In this document: piece after piece, positions 1 through 12,658 of the stretch | Layout: each line of letters begins with the position of its first letter | How positions within the stretch are numbered: position 1 is the stretch's first letter | NCBI GenBank assembly: GCA_026874595.1 | Contig: CM049313.1 | Coordinates: 24,608,008-24,672,007 of the forward strand | DNA length: 64,000 nucleotides | Origin: Sipunculus nudus | Taxonomy: Eukaryota; Annelida; Sipuncula; Golfingiida; Sipunculidae | Reading direction: 5' to 3' | The notes under the pieces: model-generated | What the model was told of the DNA's origin: nothing | What the model saw: the letters and a program-made list of their open reading frames with translations, nothing else | The model's database searches: none | Made by a program: the position numbers and the translations under genes

Positions 1-780
1 GTTCTCCGCGTACAACTGGTTACCTTGGTTCCAACGAAATACGTGGGGTTGGTACCTATAACGGCACAGTGTAATTCATTTTCATGACACTTTTCGTCCG
101 ACTTTTAACTGATTCAGCTTGACACAGCGTATTGAAGCGTTTCCGACCTGGTATATACTTGAATGTGACATTTACTGCCGGAAATATTTCTGAAAATATT
201 GTTTTGGACAAGAGTAAATACTATTTTTAACTTAAAGTTTATCTCGAAGCGTAGTTTTGGTAACAGTGGGGAAGCACTTAAAAGTGGTTCAAAATGAAAG
301 CAAGGAGCGTAATTTGCCTTGACAGTAGCTACAAATTGTACTGCTTGACACCATCATTTGGTGTTTTCATGCTACACAAGAAATATGTGCCAAAACGTAT
401 TTGAACAGTTCTGTTCAACCATCTGTGAGGTATACTTTAACCGTACTATGTTGTACCGCTTGTATCAGGCGGTACTATTTTTATCTAGCTTGACAGCAGT
501 AATAGTGTTAGCTTCTCATTGCTGACGTATTTGTGTAGCGTTTATTAGGATCGGTGATCGACTTTAATCATTAAGGACGAATCGGGAATATTTGGCGTCC
601 CTCATGGAAACAGGCATTCATGTAAGATAAAAGAATGATTTACAGAAGAATTAAATATATTATCAATACAACACAAACCGAAATTCATACAACAATCTAT
701 GGTCTATTTGACCGGTAAATGCACCAATGATAGTGAAGGGATAAGACATCTGGCGGCAAACATTGAAAGTACTCTGAAAC
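1..780. other. No gene recognised
   Basis: AT-rich unique-looking sequence. No splice-consistent exons, long frames or known repeat ends were seen. The motif CTTGACA occurs several times without regular spacing. Confidence 0.5.
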
Positions 781-789
781 CAGGCCTGT

Positions 790-900
790 GAACAAAACCG
801 GCGTCTATTTAAGGCCGGCGTTTATTTTTCTGGGACACTGTTTTACCCCGGCGACTAAACTAGGGAGGCGACTATTTAAGGCCCGGCGTCTGGTCAAGGA
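790..900. repeat. Short GGCG(A/T)CTATTTAAGG-type repeats
   Basis: Five imperfect units: GGCGTCTATTTAAGGCC, GGCGTTTATTTTTCTGGG, GGCGACTAAACTAGGGA, GGCGACTATTTAAGGCCC, GGCGTCTGGTC. The short open frame across them (788-991) is not gene-like. Probably the terminal or internal repeat of an unidentified interspersed element. Confidence 0.5.
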
Positions 901-1274
901 AATTCGGTATTTTAATTCTTTTAAAAATATAAATGAAACACTTAATTTCAGTGCGTTTTGCTTAATGTATCATAGAGAATATTTTATATGATCTCTCGAA
1001 ACCTCCGGAGATTTAGAAATTATAAATGTAGGTACTGCTGCAACTTTTAGGTGCCCATATATATGCATTGGTTAAGATGTCTTAAGTGACGTTAGGTCAA
1101 TATGTATTTAGGTCAATATATGCTAATTACTATTTTTGCTAGTGACTATTCATAGCATTATGTAAATGGCCTCAAAGGAATAAAGAAATGTCGCCATTTA
1201 CAAAATGAATCTAAAAAATATGCCTCACCGAGTCCCATCGGCCTGTTGCTAGGGGTTTTACTTGGTTAGTATCC

Positions 1275-1324
1275 CATATATATATATATATATATATCTA
1301 TATATATATATATATATATATATC

Positions 1325-1378
<54 letters not shown>
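1275..1378. repeat. (AT)n microsatellite
   Basis: Almost pure AT dinucleotide run with two CCC interruptions. Confidence 0.95.
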
Positions 1379-1380
<2 letters not shown>

Positions 1381-2095
1381 ACCATTATAACAATATGGGA
1401 CGGTAATTATATTATGGGTCGTTATTACGACTCATATTGTAATAACGACCCATATTGTAACTGGTCAATATTGTAGTAGAAATTGCCTATTAGTTGTAAA
1501 AAACGGCCAATATTATAATAATGGCCAATACCGTAATAATAAATGAGTAACATTGTAATAACTTACCTCACCTTTACTGTAATCAGCATGATGGGGGCTA
1601 AAATGGGCAAAAAGGCCAATATTGTAAAAAAAATGCAGTTTAGAAGATTATGATTTTATATAAGTAGACAGCATAAATGTTGATTGTTTGACTGGATTTC
1701 CATTATGACGGCATCCCATATACCAATGAGGAACCAAAATGGCTGTCATTTAGAAGGTATTCTCAAACGACATATCGCCTGTTGGGTTTGGGATTCATTC
1801 TTGAGCTTAAACATATGTTATTACAATGTGGGCCGTTTTTCCCACTTCCCGTTTTACTACAATATGGGTAGGGTATGATTATAACAATATGGGTCGTTTT
1901 TATTACAATATGGGCCGTTATTACAATATGGGCCGTTTTTTGTTGCATTATGGGCCGTTATTACAGTATGGGCCAGTTTTATTACAATATGGGCAGGGTA
2001 TGATTATTACATTATGGGTCGTTTTTATTACAATATGGGCCGTTATTACATTATTGGCCGGTTATTACAATTTACATTATAGGTCGTAACAAATG
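1381..2095. repeat. Inverted arrays of a TTACAATATGGGCCG-like unit
   Basis: At 1826-2090 about a dozen units of 16-27 bp (TTACAATATGGGCCG/TTATTACAATATGGGTCG) run in one direction. At 1381-1560 the reverse complement (ACGACCCATATTGTAATAA and relatives) predominates. The 1600-1820 interval is non-repetitive. The frames on both strands here are products of the repeat. Confidence 0.8.
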
Positions 2096-2240
2096 CATAA
2101 CATAACGTTTGCTGATCGGGCATTTTCAACATGTGGACCTCTCTTCCTAAAGAACTTCCAATGAACTTCCTAATGATGTTAAATGCAGCGAAAATTTTGT
2201 GGACTTTAATAGAAAATTGAACACTGTCCTTTTCGACTAA

Positions 2241-5200
2241 TTTTTAGCTCAGCTGACTGAAAGTCATCTGAGCTATAGCGATCACTCTTTGTCCGTCGTC
2301 CGTCTGTCCGTCTGTCCGTCCGTTAACCAGGCACAAATCGTAACCGCTGGACCTAGAACCTTGTAACTTGGCATTCTGAGAGGTCCATGAAAAATCTCCT
2401 TGGAAACCAGAAATTAGGTCTCTGTTACCCATATCCATCGAGCTATGGGGCCCCAAAGTACCCCCCAGAAAAGTCCAAAATTTCATACAAAAACTTCAAT
2501 ATCTCATTAACTACTTGACTGATGGTCATGATTTTTGGCATACATATTGATCATGAGAGGTTCCATCATTTTCTGAAGACTGGTGGCGCCACCTGTATTT
2601 TTCGATTTTTTACGAATTTTTTTCTCTATTTTTGAGACCTTTAAAAATGTGGACATCTGTTAACAAGGCACAAATCGTAATGACTGGACTTAGAATCTGC
2701 ATTCTCGACACACTGAGAGACCTATGAAAAGTCTCCATGGAAACCAGAAATTAGGTCTCTGTTACCCATATCCTTCCAGCTATGGGGCCCCAAACTACCC
2801 CCCCAGAAAAGTAAAAAATTTCAAACAAAAACTTCAATATCTCATTAAATACTTGACTGATGGTCATGATTTGTGTCATACATGTTGATCATGAGATGTT
2901 CCATCACTTCCTGCAGACTGGTGGCGCCACCTGTATCGTTCAATTTTTTACGAATTTTTTTCCCTATTTTTGAGACCTTTCAAAATGTAAACATCTGTTA
3001 ACAAGGCACAAATCGTAAAGACTGAACCTAGAATCTTCATTCTTGACACACTGAGAGACCTATGAAAAGTCTCTATGGAAACCAGAAATTAGGTCTCTTT
3101 TACCCATATTCTTCGAGCTATGGAGCCCCAAAGTACCCCCAAGAAAAGTAAAAAATTTCATACAAAAACTTCAATATCTCATTAACTACTTGACTGATGG
3201 TCATGATTTGTGGCATAACTATTGATCATGAGATGTGTCATCACTTCCTGCAGACTGGTGGTGCCACCTTTATTGTTCGATTTTTTACGATTTTTTCCTC
3301 TATTTTTGAGACCTTTAAGGATGCTGTCATCTGTTAGCATGGCACAAATCGTAACGACTGGACCTAGAATCTTCATTCTTGACACACTGAGAGGTCCATG
3401 AAGAATATCCTTGGAAACCAGAAATTAGGTCTCTGTTAACCATATCCTTCGAGCTATGGGGCCCCAAAGTGACCCCCCCCCCAGAGTAGTCAAAAATTTC
3501 ATACAAAAACTTCAATATCTCAATAACTACATCACTGATGGTCATGATTTTTGGCATACATATTGATTATGAAATGTTCCATCAGATCCTGCAGACTTGT
3601 GGCGCCACCTGTATTGTTTGATTTTTTACGATTTTTTCCTCTGTTTTTGAGACCTTAAAGGATGCTGTCATCTGTTAACGTTGCACAAATCATAACGACT
3701 GGACCTAGAATCTTCATTCACGACACACTGAGAGACCTATAAAAAGTCTCCATGGAAACCAAAATTAGGTCTCTGTTACCCATTTTCTTCGAGCTATGGA
3801 GCCCTAAAGTACCCCCAAGAAAAGTAAAAAATTTCATACAAAAACTTCATTATCTCATTAACTACTTGAATGATGGTCATGATTTGTGGCATAACTATTG
3901 ATCATGAGATGTGTCATCTGTTCCTGCAGACTGGTGGCACCACCTGTATCGTTCGATTTTTTACGATTTTTTCCTCTATTTTTGAGACCTTTAAGGATGC
4001 TGTCATCTGTTAGCATGGCACAAATCGTAACGACTGGACCTAGAATCTTCATTCTCAACACACTAGAAGACCTATGAAAAGTCTCCATGGAAACCAGAAA
4101 TTAGGTCTCTGTTACCCATATCCTTTGAGCTATGGGGCCCCAAAGTACTCTGCAGAGAGGGTGCGCCACCTCTATTTTTTTTCAAAATTTACGAATTTTT
4201 TTTTTTCTCTTTTTCGAGACCTTTGAAGATGTGGTTATCTATCAAGAGGGTACAAATTGCAACAACTGGACCTAGAAACTTCATTCTTGTCATGCAAGGA
4301 GGCCCATGAAGAGTGCCTGTGGAAACTTGAAATTAGGTCTCTGTTACCCATATCCTTCAAGCTATAGGACTCTGAAGTATCCCTCAGAATAATGGACAAT
4401 TTGATACAAAAGCTGAAGTATCTGAACAACTAATATGGAGATCATCATGATTCTTTGCATGGATATTGACCATTAATTGTTTTTAGCTCAGCTGACTGTA
4501 AGTCATCTGAAGTATCCCTCAGAATAATGGACAATTTGATACAAAAGCTCAAGTATCTAAACAACTATTGCAGTGATCACCATGATTCTTTGCATGGATA
4601 TTGATCATGGAATGTGTCACCAGTTTCTGCAGTATGGTGGCGCCACCTGTATTTTTTTTATTTTTACGAATTTTTTTCTCTATTTTTGAGACCTCATAAG
4701 ATGCGGTCATCTGTTTACATGGCACAAAACGTAACAACTGGACCTAGAATCTTCTCTCTTGACATGCTGAGAGGCCCATGAAAAGTTTCTTTAAAAACTT
4801 GAAATTAGGTCTCTGTTACCCATAACCTCTGAGCTATGGGGCTCCGAAGTACCCCCCAGAATAATGGAAAATTTGATACAAAAGCTCAAGTATCTGAACA
4901 ATTATTATATTGATCACCATGATTCTTTGCATGGATATTGATCATGAAATGTTTCATCAGTTTCTGCATTCTGGTGGCGCCACCTGTATTTTTTCAATTT
5001 TAAGCTCAGCTGACTGAAAGTCATCTGAGCTGTAGGGATCACCTTTTGTCCGTCGTCCGTCCGGCCATCCAGGCGTCTGTCTGTTAACAGGGCACAAATC
5101 GTAACCGCTAGACCGGGAATCTTCTTACTTGAAATCCTGGGAGTTCTATGGAAATTCTCCTTGTAAACCTGAAATTAGGTCACTGTGACTTATATTCTTT

Positions 5201-6186
5201 GAGCTATGGGGTTCTGAAGTACCCCCCAGAATAATGCAAAATTTAATACAAAAGCTCAAGTATCTGAACAACTAATGCATTAATCACCATGTTTTTTTGC
5301 ATGGATATTGATCATGGAGTGTTTCATCAATTTCTGGAGATTGGTGGCGCCACCTATATTTTTTTTATTTTTTACGATTTTTTTTCTCTACTTTTGAGAT
5401 CTTTAAACATTTGGTCATCTGTAAACAGGGCACAAATCATAATGACTGGACCTAGAATCTTCTGTCCTCACCTCCAGGGAAGCCCATAAAAGGTCTACAT
5501 GGAAACCCGAAATAAGGTCCCTGTTACCCATATTCTGTGAGCTATGGGGCTCTGAAGTTCCCCCAGAATAAAGAATTGGTCATATATTAACAGGGCACAA
5601 ATCATAATGACTGGACCTAGAATCTTCTGTCCTCACCTCCAGGAAAAAACCATAAAAGGTCTACATGGAAACCCGAAATAAGGTCCCTGTTACCCATATC
5701 CTTCATGCTCTGGGGCTCCGAAGTACTCCCCAGAATAAAGATTTGGTCATCTGTTAACAGAGCACAAATTATAATGACTTGACCTAGAATCTCCTTTCTT
5801 GATATGCTGGGAGGCCCCTGAAAAGTCTCCTTGTGCACCTGAAATTACATCTCTGTTACCCATATCCTTCATCCTATGCGGCTTTGAAATACCCCCCAGA
5901 ATAAACATTTGGATTTGTTAACAGGGCACAAATCATAATAACTGGACCTAGAATTTTATTTTTTGACATGCTGGGAGACCCCTGAAAACTCAACCTTGAA
6001 AATAGGTGTCTGTTACCCATATCCTTCATGCTACAGAGCTCCATATTACCCCAATGAATATTGGATGATTTTATACAAAAGGTCAAGTTTGGAAAAAGTA
6101 TTTCATTCAAATTTGACATTCAGATGATAAAATTACTTTTGTCAATGTCTTCCTGGTCAGCTGAGCGTCAGACCCCTGGGTCACTT
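2241..6186 (+). mobile_element. Pearl-like repeat element(s), composite array
   Basis: Begins TTTTTAGCTCAGCTGACTGAAAGTC with a (GTCC/GTCT)n tract and ends GTCAGCTGAGCGTCAGACCC, GGGTCACTTG. The core is tandem: GGCACAAATCGTAA starts units near 2323, 2659, 2998, 3335, 3676 and 4010 (period about 337 bp). Later units near 5422, 5589, 5755 and 5927 have half that period (about 167 bp). Extra 5' heads at about 4481 and 4992 show that at least three elements are fused. Known: bivalve pearl elements have tandem cores of about 160 bp and (ACGG)n/(ACTG)n tracts. Assignment to pearl or to a Helitron-like group is inference. No coding capacity. Confidence 0.75.
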
Positions 6187-6244
6187 GTTTTTATTAAATT
6201 TTAACTCGTGTCATAATTATTTTTGTATTTTTGTTAAGCGCCAC

Positions 6245-6246
<2 letters not shown>

Positions 6247-6314
<68 letters not shown>
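6247..6314. repeat. (AT)n microsatellite
   Basis: Pure AT run marking the left limit of unit A and truncating the LTR copy that follows. Confidence 0.95.
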
Positions 6315-6315
<1 letters not shown>

Positions 6316-6830
6316 TACTTTCTCGTCAGTCTTTGGATCTACTCCGATAATTGCATAGTTACAGATCAGATACATTCTATGGACTTTATACAGATTTTAT
6401 ACAGATTGTCTTCAGTTTGCCTTTGGGATTTTAACTGAACTTCACTTCTGAATTACAACAGATTGTCTTCGAGATTTAATTGGACTATTCACTTGGAAGA
6501 TTTACTTGAACTGTTCACATGGATTATTTGGACTGTGACAGTTGTGGTATCCAGAAATCAAAGCAGAGGCTCCGGACTCTGGTGATGTAAATTTTTTTAT
6601 TGTTATGTTTTAAATACTGTGTAATTGTATTCATTTAGTGTATTGTAATGTTAGGAATGTTCTAGGAATAAATTATAATTATTTGTTAACAAAAAAACCA
6701 CTGATTTCTTTATTCATTCCCCTAGACATTTCACGCTGCTTAATGTTGCGGAATCTGATTTTTTTATCTTCGTAACAAAAATTTATATTCTTCATGATTA
6801 CGTGATCTGTTATTATTAGGTCTCGTAACA
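6315..6830 (+). mobile_element. 5'-truncated LTR (family 1), unit A
   Basis: Shares with the complete copies the GTATCCAGAAATCAAAG segment, GATTTAGTGTATTGTAATGTTA, AATAAATTATAATTATTTG, CATTCCCCTAGACATTTC and the terminal GTAACA. The 5' part with TGTTAC is missing. Present at the same place in unit B, so inserted before the duplication. Confidence 0.75.
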
Positions 6831-7967
6831 ACTTTTTGTGATAAGGATGGCAAGATGACAACTTATTTAACATTTGATCATATCTACATTATTTTATTGA
6901 TATGGTGATTTAAACAAGGGACCCGTGGGTCATAGTGCTCAGCTAAAGTTGATCTTGAAGGTAAAAGTTTAAAATAAAAACTAATAAGTGTAAGGTCTGA
7001 GAGAAAAAGGTAGTATTAACTAGATATTGGTTGATATATTTGATTTGAACTGATAAGTAAGAAAATTGTTGCAAATAATACTTTGTGAACTGACCATGTG
7101 TTTTCTAATAATAAAACTGAAGCATGTGAGCGATTTGTACACATTAGATCTATACTATTACCATGATCAGTAGTTGACTCTTTGATAAGTTGTTGACAGC
7201 TGGGCAGTTGACAGGTTTGTTCAATTAAATCCTAATTTTATATTCATACAATTTTTTTCCAATTTTATATATTTTTTTTTAGAGTTGCCATATTACCCAC
7301 GTCCCCAGACCACAGGTGCAAGAACTTTATGGTGGGGGAGGGATATTGAGGGGCTGAATGGTGGGAGTTTCAACATCTCTGCATAAACATATGGGATATG
7401 AAATTTAAATCAACAGTTCGTACAGGAAAACAGTAGATGGATAATTACTGAATATTTAGAAATGAACAGACGGACACGTAGACGAAAAATGTCTATATAA
7501 TCTTATTTCCCATACTCCTGAGGCAGAAAAAAAATGGACAAAAGTCCATCATTATTTATCGCTAATTTTGCTCATATAACATCACATCATGCACACTGAT
7601 GGAATTAATTTTATTTCGGATCATAATTTGATTAAAATCATTCAAAAGGAAATCAGTTTCTTTAAAAGTGCCACATAACAACAACATGGTATCTAATAGA
7701 TTACATTGGAGATAAAACAGCTTTTCAGTTTTGGTAATACAGTTCAAGCATTAACAATTATTCGATGTATGTTGCTATGGGGATCGGATGGGGAGTGATT
7801 TGAGAATAACTGTGTACTTTTCACAGCATTACAGGTAATGCTGTATTAAGGGACCCCTAGTGATCAGTAGTGGGCAGTTTGGATAATCAGCCTTCAATAG
7901 CTAGCCTTGTTTGTGAGCTTTTATTTCCTAAAATTCATATTTTAACAGATAAAATTCTTATGTGTAT

Positions 7968-8700
7968 TGTTACGGTCCCTTTTTACACCAAACAACTCAG
8001 GCCGAACCGTAACACATATGCTCAGACACGTTCTCTTCAAATGAATACGTAACCAAAATATGGGTGAAAAAACAGTGCTATATTCATAAATAATAATATT
8101 AACATTCGTACACAAATAATATAATAGTCAATACATAACGTAATTTATAACAAAGTCTCTGAAGAAAAACTGAGTCTCTAAATAACGAACTGCAACGAAA
8201 TACTTAACTGAATCCGGTATACGAGAAACTGAAGTCCATCATCAACACATAGTTCGGGCACACACAAAACTGAAGTCCTGTATTAATCCATGTGGCACCA
8301 GAAAACATAAAGTCTCTCCTCTTCCTACATACTAAAGTTCATAGCGTGGTTCATGGCATTCCGTGGGCTTGGGGACCAAGAGCCCACGGTCACGGTCCCC
8401 GGGGAAAACAGTAACGTGGCGTAGCAAAATCAATAGTCCCGCCTCGTACTGCAGGCGAGTTCGTTTTATAGGCTTTCCACAATGGGTGGAAACCGCAGAA
8501 GTTTGTGGTTTTGCTTGAGAGAAACGACAGCGCCGTCAGAACTGCACAACCAGTACTGAATGGTCCCAGAATAGTGTTAATGTTTCTCAAAGCGCGTCAG
8601 TAGTCACTGATAGCGGGGTGGATCCATACGTGTGGAAACGGGGGCGGCCACACCACTTCGTGGCGCCATCCTCCGATGTCCGGGTGACGTCCATGCAACA
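7968..8700 (+). mobile_element. Solo LTR (family 2) with GTAT target duplication
   Basis: 733 bp, begins TGTTACGGTCCC and ends CATGCAACA, with GTAT directly before and after. The homologous sequence at about 57380 lacks it. No internal retrotransposon sequence, so a solo LTR (or a TG...CA-ended element of the same form). Open frames within are not gene-like. Confidence 0.7.
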
Positions 8701-8994
8701 GTATTTTCTGTTTAAATTAAATCAGCAGTGCTTTCAGGAAAAAAAAGTGCCATGGTCAAAGTTGAGCAGAATTTAATAAAAACTGATTTTACACTTATGC
8801 TTATAATTTTAAGAATTTACAAAATTTTGATCTAATTTCTTTCATAAAATTAAATCTTGATTAAATAGTTGTATGCTTGAAAAAAAATCTTGAACTAAGC
8901 AGTTACCATGTTAAGAAAGAAAATATATTTGTTTGCTATTTTGATATGGTACCTAATTAATGTTTCGGTCCATAACTTTCACAAATAATGTAAT

Positions 8995-10007
8995 ACAATG
9001 AAACCCCGGGCTGCGGACAGCCCTCTTGGGCGGACATCCCGCCTAACGGACACTTTTTTTGGCCGTCCGAGTGTTTTTACGACTTTAAGAACCCCTTTTG
9101 GGCGGACACCCCACTATTCAGGACAAAGGACAGTTTTTGTCCGCCTGATGGATGATATCTCTCCGGCTAACGGACACCATAGCGGCCGCTCCGATCGAAG
9201 TCGGCAGAAATACTTTAAAATTGAAAATATGGTCTAATTCGGGTACGCTTTATATCACTTAAATGTTCTTAGGATTTAGGCATTTTAGTTTCTATGACTA
9301 TAAGACTAGATTTACTCAATTTACCTTATTTTTTTTCAGCTGGAACATTTATTTATGTAACCTTTTACCACTTTTATCATTATTCTTTCATAGGCGAAGG
9401 TGCGAGGATAATGACGTATCTGTTACACACCCGGACGATACACCAAATCCCCGATCCTGTAATATTTGCATCACGGAAATCAGTCCTCTCTACCCAATCA
9501 TATCCGTATATGATATCATGCATTTATTTGTCATATTTGCTTACGCTCCCGAAAGATGTTATACAAAACTTGAACGAGATATCAGAAATTTATTTATTCC
9601 ATAAGCGATTCTTTAATATCATAGAAAGAGTGAGTAAATAATTTTACGAGCACAGTGCAGAAATGTATACATCGAGATGAGTAAGTTCTGTTATAATATT
9701 GTTTTCTCCCGAGTAATGACGATAATTTCCAGTTTATATTAAAAGCCTTATTCCAAAATAAAAAAATAAAACACAACAACCGGTAGCAAACCGGTATTTT
9801 ATTCACATATAACATATATATGTAAGATCAAATATTAGATGAAAAATGCCGGCTTTCATGATTGATTAAGCCCCATACTTGGGCATCCGACAGGTGGCCG
9901 CAGCTGGACCTCCTGGGCTCGACTCCCTGTGTGGCGGACACCCCGTTATAACTGACAAATCTTCCTGTCCCGTGCCAGTCCGCCCATTGGGGTATCACTT
10001 TATTGAC
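8995..10007. mobile_element. pogo/Tc1-mariner-like non-autonomous element, TA target site
   Basis: Ends: TA|CAATGAAACCCCGGGCTGCGG on the left; on the right, read inward from the other strand, TA|AAGTGATACCCCAATGGGCGG. The GGACACC-rich terminal motif (GGGCGGACACC) is typical of pogo/Tigger-type TIRs. The homologous site near 57630 reads GTAATATTGACC with a single TA, an exact empty site. The interior (about 1 kb) has only short frames (113-115 aa overlapping at 9263-9641) without transposase motifs. Confidence 0.75.
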
Positions 10008-10303
10008 CTTAGTTACATTTGTTTTTATGAACAAACACAGTCGAGTGGTTTTGATTCTAGGCAGTCATGAAGTATAACAACGGGTTTAATCTTAAATTCT
10101 CGAAGTACCGAAGTCGCATTAGCCCTATTCAGGGCTTGTAAGAGAACTTATGGACATCTAATTGTATTTCAGATTTTGGATATGTAGGTCTTATGGTTTC
10201 AAAACGTGCCAGCCTAATTGACAGACAGACGGACGGACAGACGGATGACAGTCAATGGCTTATAACCGTAGCTAAATGACTTATAGTCAGCTGAACTAAA
10301 AAT

Positions 10304-10534
10304 TGTAATGTATGCCAACAGTTCCTATAGTGATTAGGTTTTCCGGAGATCTTTGGTTATTGTTGCCATTTTCAGATAGTGTTGCTCATTATGTCCCTTT
10401 AATTCACAAATTTCTTATTTTTTTATCAAAACCATGGTGTCTTATAATTCATGAAATACACTTTATTTCAAAATCTAACAGAAGTACTGAACAGAATTTG
10501 TTGAACATTGGGGATGGTTAAGATAACATCGAGG
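10304..10534. other. Duplicated non-coding flank
   Basis: Shared with 23882-24001 and 24522-24640. The unit B copy is split by a solo LTR, giving an empty site here (TTTTTTATCAAAACCATG). No gene seen. Confidence 0.6.

Positions 10535-10599
<65 letters not shown>
10535..10599. repeat. (AT)n microsatellite
   Basis: Pure AT run. The corresponding position of unit B (about 24640) has no such expansion. Confidence 0.95.
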
Positions 10600-10602
<3 letters not shown>

Positions 10603-12229
10603 AATCAGCCTGCGAGGTGTGCACGCATCCTTTGTTGTTACGTTTCGTTTGAATTACAGCTCACCGGCCGGTCATCCTAAGCAAACACCGTCTGCGGCAA
10701 TTCTCTCCGAGCCTGTGGCCTGTTCAAACGGTTACCGGGACGATGAGCTGTCACTCAAAACGAAATGAACATGATTGGTTCCGTGTATTCATCGCTTGGC
10801 CGCGTCTTCAAGCACAAGGTCTCATCTGATGGTACAAAAATACAGTGCTCCCCTCTAGTGTTGCATTCAGGATACGAGGTCATAACAAACAGCGCTTACC
10901 ATATAGGCAGTAGGCCTATAGTTAAAGCGCTGTGTAAAGAGCGTATGAGACTGTTGACAGGTGTTACTTATCTGCCTGGACGACTCATATACTAGATACT
11001 AGCCGCTTATCAACATTTGTTAAACATAATTCAAAGCGCAGAAGGGGGAATCGGCTATCTGGAAAGATTAACAAGGGGTTCTTTCCAAAGCAAGCATTAG
11101 TATCACTCAGCTGAGCTTACTCCTTATGAATTTAAAACATTGATGGGGCCTATAGTTAGAGTGCAATAAATATAAATTTGTACAAAACCACTTATATGAG
11201 TACACAATATCAGCTACGATATGAAATATCAAGTTTATATTGACACCAGAAAATATTTTATCCAATCATGCCAGGTAGCGTTACCTTTTTGGACGACATC
11301 CAGAATATTATGTCCTCTCTACTTGGAAACATGTTAAGCAGCATGGGAGATATTTTACCGCCCGCTTCACGGTATTGACCTAAAGGACTGTAGCCCTGAA
11401 AGCCTCTAAACTCTACATAATACTTCCCGTTCGCTGTCCGGGGGCGTTTTAAATTTAATGCGGTACCTGCTTACACCGATACTCGAGAATAAACATTTCC
11501 GTCAATTGAATATTTCTGGAGAGAAACTTATACCCCCGCAGATATCTGCACTGTTGGTTTCACTGGAATTAGTCATTTGTCAGAACATGCTTGAAACTTA
11601 CTGTTGACCCATAGCAACGAGGAATTATTTGTTGTATACTAGTAGATCAAGAGTGGCAAATGCCTTAAGAAACCACTAAACTTAATTCTGGTCAAATAGA
11701 AACACCTGTATGGAAATGTCAGAAATGTACGTGCTGCAGTAGTGTCCTGTGAAGCACAGAGATGCGCCCATGGCAGATGTCACTGTCACATCGCGCCTCA
11801 AGTGAAATCAACATCGCAGTCAATACACATGATAATGTAATAAATTCACAGATGCTAATTCACAAAGACCCTCATAAACCTATCATCAATGTTAATGTTA
11901 GTAATCAACGTCATCTACATTGTCCTTTGTCAATCTGACCAACGCTGTCCTTCAACTCAACAACTCCATATTCATTGTCTGTCATAAACATTATTCTCAT
12001 GGCCTGTCATCTAAAGCACTGACATTGTCCGTTAAAAACGTAATTATCACCATCTGTTACGATTAACATCATCACCACTGTCTGTCAGCAACATAATTAT
12101 CACTGCCCGTCATGTTCATCATCGTCTCTCAGTGACAACACTACCATTGTCCGTATCCAGTATCATTATCTTCGTCTATTTAGCCCTACTTTCAGTCAAA
12201 AATATCATCATTGCTGTCCATCATCATTA
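10600..12229. other. Duplicated region without recognised gene
   Basis: Homologous to about 24680-25019 and, after the LTR and SINE insertions of unit B, to 35915-36890. A 36-codon frame (11268-11378) recurs as 35 codons in B (35951-36058), but its differences are mostly non-synonymous, so coding is not supported. The 12000-12230 part grades into CATCAT/GTC-rich sequence. Confidence 0.5.
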
Positions 12230-12605
12230 ACAGCACCGTCACTCTCAATCATCCTCCGTCATCAACGTTGTCATCGCTGTCAATATCACGGTTGCTGTCT
12301 GTCATCAACATTGTCATCGCTGTCCATATCACGGTTGCTGTCTGTCATCAACATTGTCATCGCTGTCAATATCACGGTTGCTGTCTATCATCAACATTGT
12401 CATCGCTGTCCCTATCACGGTTGCTGTCTGTCATCAACATTGTCATCGCTGTCAATATCACTGTCGCTGTCTGTCATCGACATCACTGTCACTGTCCCTG
12501 ATCAACAATTCTGTCACTGTTCGTCATCAACATCACTGTCACTGTCCGTCATCAACATCATTGTCACTGTCCGTCATCAACATGGTCACCACCGTATGTC
12601 ACTGA
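12230..12605. repeat. Minisatellite, 43-bp then about 25-bp units, unit A
   Basis: Units beginning CTGTCTGTCATCAACATTG recur every 43 bp near 12296, 12339, 12382 and 12425. The 3' part shifts to a shorter TCATCAACATCACTGTCACTGTCCG-type unit. It is free of stops in all three frames, which generates overlapping frames of 83-106 aa; these are not genes. Confidence 0.85.
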
Positions 12606-12658
12606 CAAGTACGTATCATCGATTTTTGTAAAACAAGTATCATCGAAGTAAACAAGTT

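Larger units (their letters stand above)
6915..10303 (-). mobile_element. Pearl-like element, reverse orientation, with nested LTR and pogo-like insertions
   Basis: Left end CAAGGGACCCGTGGGTCATAG.GCTCAGCT is the reverse complement of the canonical 3' end. Right end has (ACGG)-rich sequence followed by ACTTATAGTCAGCTGAACTAAAA, the reverse complement of the 5' head. The interior at 7310-10060 is homologous to 56640-57720 rather than to the tandem 337-bp core. It contains the solo LTR 7968-8700 and the TIR element 8995-10007. The unit B counterpart (22203-23881) lacks 7290-10140. Confidence 0.65.

Noticed and set aside
2244-6119. Many minus-strand frames of 62-87 aa sharing SSKDMGNRDLISGF
   Set aside because: They are translations of the pearl-like tandem unit; the shared motif follows from repeat identity, and similar frames recur at 51540 and 53127.
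2241-6186. CRISPR-like array
   Set aside because: The repeats are long (167-337 bp), diverged and without short unique spacers, in an animal genome.
9263-9641. Two overlapping frames (113 and 115 aa) as a transposase
   Set aside because: No DDE signature or helix-turn-helix motif; the frames overlap in different phases within a non-autonomous element.
12211-12631. Frames of 83-106 aa
   Set aside because: Minisatellite translation, same origin as the unit B array.
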